A stretch of 5,362 nucleotides of DNA from assembly GCA_938008425.1 (NCBI GenBank), contig CALLKH010000087.1, forward strand, positions 1 to 5,362, read 5' to 3'. This DNA comes from an uncultured Planctomycetaceae bacterium (GTDB lineage Bacteria; Planctomycetota; Phycisphaerae; UBA1845; UTPLA1). Below the pieces are notes generated by a model that was not told where the DNA came from, made no database searches, and was given only the letters and a program-made list of their open reading frames with translations. This document shows, piece by piece, positions 1 through 5,362 of this stretch (its first letter is position 1; every line of letters starts with the position of its first letter). The translations under genes and the position numbers were made by a program.

Positions 1-109
1 GTTATTCGGCCGTTCGACGGGATGCGAGTAGCTCAAAACCTGAGCCGGCGCCGGTCAGACGGGGATGCCGCGGATCAGTGGTGGGCCAACTTGAAGGTTA
101 GAGAGGGGT
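1..109. other. Left-edge noncoding stretch with small overlapping inverted repeats
   Basis: I see no supported gene here. GCTCA (31-35) pairs with TGAGC (41-45), and the palindrome CCGGCGCCGG (45-54), flanked by TGA (41-43) and TCA (55-57), overlaps it, so only one hairpin can form at a time. On the minus strand the second hairpin is followed by GGTTTT. The stems are short and the loop of the palindrome is tight, so this may be chance in G+C-rich DNA. Confidence 0.25.
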
Positions 110-160
110 AAAAAGGCGTGCGGCACCCGTATGAAACTTGGCGCGTTCAGGGGTGCCGCA
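110..160 (-). terminator. Probable intrinsic terminator reading leftward
   Basis: Positions 119-128 (TGCGGCACCC) and 151-160 (GGGTGCCGCA) are a perfect 10-base inverted repeat. A further four-base pairing (132-135 with 146-149) shortens the loop. In the minus direction the stem is followed by CGCC and then TTTTT (114-110). The four-base gap before the T tract is longer than usual and lowers confidence. There is no T tract on the plus side, so it acts leftward only. It could end an RNA from the promoter near 368-396, or the operon read-through. Confidence 0.45.
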
Positions 161-329
161 GGGGGTGGAAGACAAATTGACTGGGCAATCGCTCTGAAAA
201 CCGAATTGCCGTCCGCGTGAGCCCGCTCTTCGAATCCATTTGAACCGAAATCCGCGCACGACCACAAGAATCGGGTGATTCCGAGGATTGCGGCGAATGT
301 CCGTTCAAAATGTGGAGGTCGCGCTTGGG

Positions 330-347
330 GAATCCCGCTAGGGATTC
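330..347. repeat. Short perfect stem-loop between the metallopeptidase gene and the left edge
   Basis: GAATCCC (330-336) and GGGATTC (341-347) are a perfect seven-base inverted repeat around GCTA. Neither side has a T tract, so it is not a classical terminator. It would be the first hairpin in an RNA started near 361. Confidence 0.5.
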
Positions 348-367
348 GGCGAGTTCACGCTTGACTA

Positions 368-396
368 ATGATATTTCGACGGGAAATGAGAGTCAA
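368..396 (-). promoter_or_regulatory. Sigma70-like promoter reading leftward
   Basis: On the minus strand TTGACT (396-391) is followed by exactly 17 bases and then TATCAT (373-368). Each hexamer matches the consensus at five of six positions, and the spacing is optimal. Transcription would start near 361 and run toward position 1. It lies about 70 bases beyond the stop of the metallopeptidase gene, so it would start a new transcription unit. AGTCAA follows the -10 box one base later, making a six-base inverted repeat with the -35 box that could be an operator or chance. If the host is not sigma70-like in preference, the match means less. Confidence 0.5.
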
Positions 397-465
397 CAGA
401 AACTTGGTGAGATCGCCGAGTTTATTCCCCGAGGCACTCCTGAACGACGGGATGCTCCTGGAATG

Positions 466-1134
466 TCAAACGAGGAACAAATACGACTGCTCACCGCCAA
501 GCGAGCCCCCGGCGAGACCTGGCATTTCGGTCTCGACGACCAGCCCGGGCGACGGATCTCGAACCGCTTCGCGGGCGGCGCGGTCGCGACGCGGCGTTCG
601 CGCCAGCGGCTTTCGCGCGGACTTTCGAACCGGCCCGCGCGCTGCGGCGACGAAGGCCTCGAGATCCTGAAAATCCCAGGCATCGCGTGCAACCAGATGT
701 CCCCGCGAATCTCGAACCACGCAGCCGTAGTCATCGACCAGCACGCGCGTCGCGAAGCGATCGCAACGCGCTTCCTTTTGCCGAACGTTGCGGCGGGCGC
801 GCTTGACCAGCCGGTGATAGAACTCGTGAAGGAAGATGAAGAGGGCGAGCTTTTCGGGGCCGTCCAGTTTGAGGGTGTAAAGCTCTCGCCACCAGTGGGT
901 GCGATTCGACTGCGGCCGGGCGACGTTGATCTTGAGCGGATAGGGATAGACGTTGTCTCGGCCGAGGTTCACAAAGATGCGATCCGAATCGTAGTAGCAG
1001 GTTCCCGAGAAATCGGACCCGCGGCTGTAGCGCACGAAAACCTGGGCGCCGTCGTGCGGCCACTGGTCGACGGCCGCTGCGAACATGCGCTCGATATTGC
1101 GCGTATCGAGGTGTGTTGAGTTTCGAAGAATCAT
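466..1134 (-). CDS. Small putative zinc metallopeptidase with HEXXH motif, otherwise uncharacterised
   Basis: I do not recognise a named family for the whole 222-residue protein. Its middle carries HEFYH (H103, E104, H107), the zincin HEXXH signature, inside a hydrophobic helix (LALFIFLHEFYH). Fourteen residues later comes EARCDRFA (121-128), which lines up position by position with the E-x-x-A-N-x-F-A segment of ImmA/IrrE-type peptidases, making E121 the likely third zinc ligand. There is no signal peptide or membrane segment, so it is probably cytoplasmic. The last 55 or so residues are basic, then Gly-rich, and probably flexible. Codon third positions are G/C-rich, supporting real coding. 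I chose the ATG at 1134, 38 bases after the isomerase stop; its upstream GGACGGGA is a weak ribosome site. A GTG at 1161 would add nine residues. The frame also stays open back to 1365 inside the isomerase gene, but that part has no protein-like features. Substrate and role are unknown; the position suggests co-expression with the isomerase. Confidence 0.75.
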   Translation of the reverse strand: MILRNSTHLDTRNIERMFAAAVDQWPHDGAQVFVRYSRGSDFSGTCYYDSDRIFVNLGRDNVYPYPLKINVARPQSNRTHWWRELYTLKLDGPEKLALFIFLHEFYHRLVKRARRNVRQKEARCDRFATRVLVDDYGCVVRDSRGHLVARDAWDFQDLEAFVAAARGPVRKSARKPLARTPRRDRAAREAVRDPSPGLVVETEMPGLAGGSLGGEQSYLFLV

Positions 1135-1172
1135 TCCCGTCCGACGAGCACTGACTGACACGCCGCCGCCGA

Positions 1173-2168
1173 TCAACCGAGACCGGCCCGAACGATGTCC
1201 TGCAACCGTACAATTCCCATCGGAACGTTTCCGTCTTCCGATACAACCAAAACCGTGATTTCGCTCTCGCGCATGAGCCGAAGACACTCGACCGCGAGCA
1301 GGCCCGGCGGCACGCTGGAGCACTTCACCACCGGGTCCGAAGGATCGCGCCGGCTGTCTCGCCACGCCTCGCCCGCGGACAGCCGCGAAGGCGTCTCGCG
1401 GCGCGTGAGCAGGCGACGCAGATCGCCGTCGGTGAAGACGCCGCGAAGCGAGCCGTCATCGCGCAGAACGCAGGCCATGCCGAGATGTTTCGAGGTCATC
1501 TCCAGCATGAGATCGTTGAAGGTGGACGATTCCCTGACGGCCGGCAGTTCATTTCCCGAATGCATGATGTCGCTGACGCGCAAAAGCAGCCGTCGTCCGA
1601 GGCTGCCGTCGGGATGATAGCGGGCGAAATCCTCCTCGCGGAATCCGCGCCCCTCGAGCAGCGCCATCGCGAGGGCATCGCAGAGCGCGAGTGTCGTCAG
1701 CGTGCTCGTCGTCGGCGCGAGGCCGAGCGGGCCGGCCTCGTGCAGGGCGGGAATCGGAAGATGCACATCCGCAAGTTCAGCGAGTGGTGACTTGCCTACT
1801 TCGCAGATGGCAACAACATGGCCGCCGATGCGACGGAAGTGGCTGACGAATTTAACCAGCTCTTCGGTCTGCCCGCTTTTTGAGAGCGCGAGCAATACGG
1901 ATCCGGCACCGACGGCGCCGAGATCGCCGTGCACACCCTCGACCGGGTGCATGAAGATGGCCGGGGTGCCGGTGCTGGCAAGGGTGGCCGCCGCCTTGCG
2001 GCCGATGAGACCGCTCTTGCCGATGCCGGTGACGACGACCTGATCATCTGAGTTGAGAATGAGGGCGACGGCGCGTGAAAAGGACTCGCCGACGAGTTCG
2101 GAGAGCTTTTCGAGCGCCTGGGACTGTTCACGAATGAATTCGCGGGCCTGATGGACCGGATCTATCAC
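1173..2168 (-). CDS. kdsD: KpsF/KdsD-family D-arabinose-5-phosphate isomerase (SIS plus two CBS domains)
   Basis: Cytoplasmic enzyme interconverting ribulose 5-phosphate and arabinose 5-phosphate, the first committed step to Kdo for lipopolysaccharide or capsule. The 331 residues match the family length (E. coli KdsD, about 328). The SIS domain spans about 35-185, with GIGKSGLIGRK at 48-58, HPVEGVHGDLG at 74-84 and LSKSGQTEEL at 95-104. By alignment from memory with E. coli KdsD, the catalytic residues K59, E111, E152 and H193 correspond to K51, E103, E144 and H185, all present. Two CBS domains follow at about 199-254 (VSDIMHSG start) and 278-331; in this family they are regulatory. The start is GTG, supported by GGAG six bases upstream and by the lack of any other in-frame ATG or GTG before an upstream stop. 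It begins 56 bases after the kinase gene. The specific substrate is inferred from the family: KpsF, KdsD and GutQ paralogues cannot be separated by sequence alone. Confidence 0.92.
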   Translation of the reverse strand: MIDPVHQAREFIREQSQALEKLSELVGESFSRAVALILNSDDQVVVTGIGKSGLIGRKAAATLASTGTPAIFMHPVEGVHGDLGAVGAGSVLLALSKSGQTEELVKFVSHFRRIGGHVVAICEVGKSPLAELADVHLPIPALHEAGPLGLAPTTSTLTTLALCDALAMALLEGRGFREEDFARYHPDGSLGRRLLLRVSDIMHSGNELPAVRESSTFNDLMLEMTSKHLGMACVLRDDGSLRGVFTDGDLRRLLTRRETPSRLSAGEAWRDSRRDPSDPVVKCSSVPPGLLAVECLRLMRESEITVLVVSEDGNVPMGIVRLQDIVRAGLG

Positions 2169-2174
2169 CGCAGA

Positions 2175-2178
2175 CTCC
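2175..2178 (-). promoter_or_regulatory. Ribosome binding site deciding the GTG start of the isomerase
   Basis: The minus strand reads GGAG, then six bases (TCTGCG), then GTG. The spacing is right for a Shine-Dalgarno site, and no ATG is available in this frame after the upstream in-frame TGA. This fixes the start at 2168. Confidence 0.6.
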
Positions 2179-2224
2179 GACGCCGCGCCTCCGTGCCCGG
2201 CAACATGCTTTCAACCACAGCGAC

Positions 2225-5200
2225 TCACTGCTTCGGCTTTGAGGGGTCCGAGTCCGGATCCTCAAAGTCGTCGTCCAGATCCCACTTATCGTCGATCCGG
2301 AATTCGTCGCTGTCCAGATCCGTGAGATCATCGCCGAGATCGATCTCATCTTCCAGCATGTCGAAGGCGGAATCGTCGGCCAGCGTCTGGGACGTGGTCT
2401 CCGGTCCGGATTCGGCCGGCGTCTCGTCGAGGGATTCCGGCGTGTCGAGCGGCGAGGGCTCGTCGAGCAGGCCGATGTCGCCGAGCGGCTTAAGTTCGTT
2501 GTCGTCCTCGTCTTCGTCCTCGCCGATGACGATTTCCTCTTCGCCGGCCAGCATCGAGTCATCGATTTCGACCGGGGCCGATTCCTCGATCGGCGCTTGC
2601 GGAGCGTCGGCCTCGACCGGCGTCTCCGGTTCCGCGGGCGATTCAGGCTGCAGAGGCAACGTCGGCTCCACGGTCGGAGGCGGCGAACGAAACTCAGGAG
2701 CGGACCATTCGGTTGCCGGCTTCGGCGTCGGCGCGGGGGGCGCGATTGAGGCCGATGGCTCCGGCGGGATGTCGAAGTCGTCCAGATCCTCGACATCCTT
2801 CATGTCCGGGATCAGGCCGGAATCGGCACCGGAGTCGGGCAGCTCGAATTCTTCGACCGCAGGCGGCGCCGGCGGCGGCATGACCGGCGACTCGAATTTC
2901 TCGACAGGGGCGGGCGGCTCCGGCGGCGCGGGCGGTTCGCCGATGTCCCGCATCGGCGGAAGCGCATCTTCTTCGGTCAGCGTGTCATATTCATCGATGG
3001 TCGTCGCCATCGGTGGTTCGTCATCAACGACCGGCGCCTCGGCAACCGGTTCCTCCAACTCAATGGCATCAACGGCGGAGTCCGAGGTCGCTTGATCCTG
3101 AGCGCCGTAGGCGTCCTCTTCTGTCTGATCGGCGACGCGGTGAAGCGCGGTCTCGGCTTCGAGCACGCCGGCGGCGGCGCCTCCACCCGGGCCACCGTTG
3201 CGCGGCTGCGGATGGTCGTCCGGTCCCATCGTCGACTGTCGTGCATCGAGCTGCGGCCGCTGCTGCGGTGCGTCATCGTCCGCCTCGTGATAGTCGTAGT
3301 ACTCGCGGTAGCCCTTGCGGAAGTATCCGCCGGCCCGCGACTGAACCTTGTTCAGGACGGCGCCGAAGATGCGAACGTTGATGGCCTCCAGGTTGGACTG
3401 GGTTCGCTGAAGCGCGCCGCGAAGCGTGTTGCGATACTCGCAGATGAGGAGCACGCCGTCGACCGCGCCCGCGAGCACCATCGCGTCACTGACGAGCAAG
3501 ACCGGCGGGCCGTCGAATATGACCTGGTCGTAGCGTGAGCGCGCATCGACCACGACGTCCCGAAGATAGCTTGAGCCCAGCAGTTCGGCGGGATTCGGCG
3601 GCAGCGGGCCCGAACTCATGACGTCGAGGCCCGGCACGTTCGTTCGGGTGACGTAGTCCTTCAGCTCGCCCTGCCCGATGAGAATGTTGCTCAGGCCCTC
3701 GGGTCGCATGTTGGGGAACACGCGGGGCAGCGCCGGGCGTCGGAAGTTCGAATCGATGAGCAGTACGCGGCGTCCGCTGAGCGCGATCGAGATCGCGAGG
3801 TTGCTCGCGATGGTTGTCTTGCCGTTGCCGCCGCTGGGGCTGGTCACCAGAATGACGCCCTGCTGTTCCGCAGGCGCGCTGAAGAACAGGTTGGCGCGCA
3901 GGTTTCGGAAGGCCTCGGCCACGACGGAGTGCGGCGCGTCGAGACAGGCGCTTTCGACGCGATCGATTTCGACTTCGTCGTCGTCCGTCGTCGGGATCGT
4001 GCCGAGAACCGGGACATGGGCCCGGGCGACGTCGCGCGGGGTGCGAACCGACTTGTCCGCCAATTCAAGCAGCATGGCGAAGCCGACGGCGAAGAAGAGG
4101 CCGAACATGGCGCCGCCGGGAATCCAGACGAGGATTTCAGGGCTGCTCATGCGCTCGGGCGTGGTGGCCTTCGATGCGATTTCAATCTGCACCGTCTTCT
4201 GCTGACGGATGATGATCTCGAGCATGTTCTTCTGATCGAGCTGCTTTTCATACTCGACGAGGAGGCGATCCCGCTCCGCCAGGAGGGCGTCGAACTGCGC
4301 CTTCTTGGCTTCCTTGTCCCGACGTTCGGAGATGGCCTGGTAGAGCTGATCCTTCTGGGCGACGAGCAGTGTGTTCGCCTCCAGGTAACTCTGGCGGGCG
4401 AGCTGAATCTGGCGGGCGTTGAACAGGACGACCTTCGAGGCCCGATCCTGCTGAAACGCGAGCGCGGCGGCATCGCGATTCATCGTCGCTTCCTTGACGA
4501 CACGATGATTCGGGCCGTACCGCTGAAGCGCCTGATCGAGAATCTGCTGCGCCGCCATCATGCGCTGTTCGAGTTCGTACAGCGTGCGATCATTGTTGAG
4601 GAGATTCTGCAGATCGGGCGTGATCGGCAGGTCCTCGGGGCGGGCGTTCTGAAGGGATTCCCACTGGGATTTTCGTCCCGTGATCTCCAGTTCCAGTTCG
4701 GTCGCAATGGCCGAAAGGGTCAGGGCCCGTTCAATCGCCTCCTGAAGGTCCGCCTCGGAGTAGGCGTTGGCGTTCTGGAATCGGTCGATTTCCTCGCGCT
4801 TGTTCTTCAGGAAGGTCTGCGTGCGCTCCAACTCGGCGGTCAACTGCTCCTTCTGTGTGGTGACGTATTTCTTCTGGCGCTCGTCGACCGCGTTGACATA
4901 CTGCTCGACCACCGCATTCACGATGGTGGGAACTTCCTTCTTGTCACGCCATGTGGCCGACACCTGGAGAAGGTTCGATTCCGGAACGGGTCCAACGCTC
5001 AAGACGTCGAGCAGCAGGTCTTCCAGTTTCTCGTTCTTGCTCCGAAGTTTCGCCTCCTTGTACCATTGGGTGCGCTGGAGCTCCGGATCGGCGAGCGCCT
5101 TGGCCAGCACTTCCGGGCTTCGGACGATCAGCGTCTGGTTCTGAAGTTCGCGTTCGATGTCCGCGGGGGACTTGCCGGACTCCCGACGAAGGGGATCGTT

Positions 5201-5362
5201 CGGATCGGGCGGGGCCAGCGACTCCACGCGAATCAGCGCGTTGGCCTCGTACTCGGGATGGTATTTCTGGGCGTAGAGCGTGCCCGCCACCGTCAAGCCA
5301 CAGAAGAACAGCCAGATCAGGATGATCATGACGATTCGCTGCCGAAGCGCGCGAACAACGTC
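2225..5362 (-). CDS. Wzc/GumC-type polysaccharide co-polymerase fused to BY-kinase, with long acidic C-terminal tail (5' partial)
   Basis: Inner-membrane protein that controls chain length and export of a surface polysaccharide and autophosphorylates on tyrosine. Residues are counted from the ATG at 5329. The frame stays open for 11 more codons to the edge (DVVRALRQRIV), and these look like the cytoplasmic residues before TM1, so the true start lies outside. In order: TM1 at about 1-20; Wzz-type beta segment (EANALIRV); long coiled-coil periplasmic region at about 140-375; TM2 at about 398-424; EX2RX2R oligomerisation motif (E472, R475, R478); Walker A ending GNGKTT (K504); Walker A' LLIDSNFRRP (D526, N528 instead of the usual Asp); Walker B VIFDGPP (D606); tyrosine cluster Y669, Y674, Y677, Y678, Y680. 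Residues 681-1034 form an acidic, Pro-rich tail without Cys, probably disordered. It keeps the gene's codon use and frame, so a frameshift artefact is unlikely. First gene of the leftward set; TGA at 2225-2227. The family call is secure; the polymer made is unknown. Confidence 0.93.
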   Translation of the reverse strand, partial: DVVRALRQRIVMIILIWLFFCGLTVAGTLYAQKYHPEYEANALIRVESLAPPDPNDPLRRESGKSPADIERELQNQTLIVRSPEVLAKALADPELQRTQWYKEAKLRSKNEKLEDLLLDVLSVGPVPESNLLQVSATWRDKKEVPTIVNAVVEQYVNAVDERQKKYVTTQKEQLTAELERTQTFLKNKREEIDRFQNANAYSEADLQEAIERALTLSAIATELELEITGRKSQWESLQNARPEDLPITPDLQNLLNNDRTLYELEQRMMAAQQILDQALQRYGPNHRVVKEATMNRDAAALAFQQDRASKVVLFNARQIQLARQSYLEANTLLVAQKDQLYQAISERRDKEAKKAQFDALLAERDRLLVEYEKQLDQKNMLEIIIRQQKTVQIEIASKATTPERMSSPEILVWIPGGAMFGLFFAVGFAMLLELADKSVRTPRDVARAHVPVLGTIPTTDDDEVEIDRVESACLDAPHSVVAEAFRNLRANLFFSAPAEQQGVILVTSPSGGNGKTTIASNLAISIALSGRRVLLIDSNFRRPALPRVFPNMRPEGLSNILIGQGELKDYVTRTNVPGLDVMSSGPLPPNPAELLGSSYLRDVVVDARSRYDQVIFDGPPVLLVSDAMVLAGAVDGVLLICEYRNTLRGALQRTQSNLEAINVRIFGAVLNKVQSRAGGYFRKGYREYYDYHEADDDAPQQRPQLDARQSTMGPDDHPQPRNGGPGGGAAAGVLEAETALHRVADQTEEDAYGAQDQATSDSAVDAIELEEPVAEAPVVDDEPPMATTIDEYDTLTEEDALPPMRDIGEPPAPPEPPAPVEKFESPVMPPPAPPAVEEFELPDSGADSGLIPDMKDVEDLDDFDIPPEPSASIAPPAPTPKPATEWSAPEFRSPPPTVEPTLPLQPESPAEPETPVEADAPQAPIEESAPVEIDDSMLAGEEEIVIGEDEDEDDNELKPLGDIGLLDEPSPLDTPESLDETPAESGPETTSQTLADDSAFDMLEDEIDLGDDLTDLDSDEFRIDDKWDLDDDFEDPDSDPSKPKQ

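Larger units (their letters stand above)
110..361 (-). ncRNA. Candidate structured small RNA or leader, about 250 nt
   Basis: The stretch runs from the predicted start of the promoter at 368-396 to the T tract of the terminator at 110-160. It contains stem-loops at 330-347 (7 bp, 4-base loop), 268-281 (5 bp, 4-base loop), 184-210 (6 bp, 15-base loop) and the terminator stem. The predicted 5' end GCGTG (360-356) is complementary to CACGC (120-116) just before the T tract, which could close the molecule. It matches no tmRNA, SRP, RNase P or riboswitch signature I can recognise. It could instead be the leader of a gene beyond the left edge. The evidence is purely structural and I have no conservation data. 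Confidence 0.27.

Noticed and set aside
55..267. 70-codon open frame on the minus strand
   Set aside because: It starts with TTG without a good ribosome site, shows mixed third positions unlike the neighbouring genes, resembles no known protein, and contains the terminator-like inverted repeat at 119-160.
310..1119. 269-codon open frame on the plus strand
   Set aside because: It lies mostly antisense to the metallopeptidase gene, has no recognisable domain, and is a typical mirror frame of high-G/C-third-position coding DNA.
731..1246. 171-codon minus-strand frame overlapping the metallopeptidase
   Set aside because: It is Arg-rich without domain features; the competing frame carries the HEXXH motif and the expected codon bias.
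1135..1365. N-terminal extension of the metallopeptidase frame into the isomerase gene
   Set aside because: This part is the out-of-frame shadow of the isomerase C-terminus, rich in Arg, Gly and Ser. The protein-like sequence begins near the ATG at 1134.
2151..3095. 314-codon Ser/Gly-rich open frame on the plus strand
   Set aside because: It is the complement of the acidic tail of the kinase: Asp and Glu codons read backward give Ser-rich strings. The minus frame has sensible codon use and continues the kinase domain.
2228..3289. Acidic tail as a frameshift product
   Set aside because: Third-position bias and frame continue smoothly from the kinase domain to the stop, and no alternative frame offers a better continuation.
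1..5362. CRISPR arrays, tRNA/rRNA genes, insertion sequences, attachment sites
   Set aside because: I found no regularly spaced repeats, no tRNA or rRNA signatures, no transposase and no terminal inverted repeats with target duplications.

Overview
The window is a G+C-rich bacterial segment. All three protein genes lie on the minus strand and read right to left. The rightmost gene (2225-5362, running off the window edge) encodes a Wzc/GumC-type polysaccharide co-polymerase fused to a bacterial tyrosine (BY) kinase. It is followed by a complete KpsF/KdsD-type arabinose-5-phosphate isomerase (1173-2168) and then by a small protein with an HEXXH zinc-protease signature (466-1134). Gaps between the genes are 56 and 38 bases, so co-transcription from a promoter beyond the right edge is likely. 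All three have the high-G/C third codon positions expected of real genes in such a genome.

The first two genes suggest a diderm bacterium with a locus for surface polysaccharide or lipopolysaccharide. The co-polymerase/kinase would control chain length and export of an exopolysaccharide or capsule. The isomerase makes the Kdo precursor arabinose 5-phosphate from ribulose 5-phosphate. The kinase core wording (FDGPPVLLVSDA, then AGGYFRKGYREYYDY) resembles planctomycete proteins as I remember them. I therefore lean to Planctomycetota at low to moderate confidence, without a database check.

Two features of the kinase stand out. About 354 acidic, proline-rich, apparently disordered residues follow the tyrosine cluster, where such kinases normally end. 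In addition, the second Asp of the Walker A' motif is replaced by Asn.

The left 465 bases hold no convincing protein gene. On the minus strand they do hold a good sigma70-like promoter (TTGACT, 17 bases, TATCAT) around 368-396. Several small stem-loops follow, then a 10-bp perfect inverted repeat with a T5 tract at 110-160. Together these could define a structured RNA of about 250 nucleotides, or a leader/attenuator for a gene beyond the left edge. This is the least explained part of the window.
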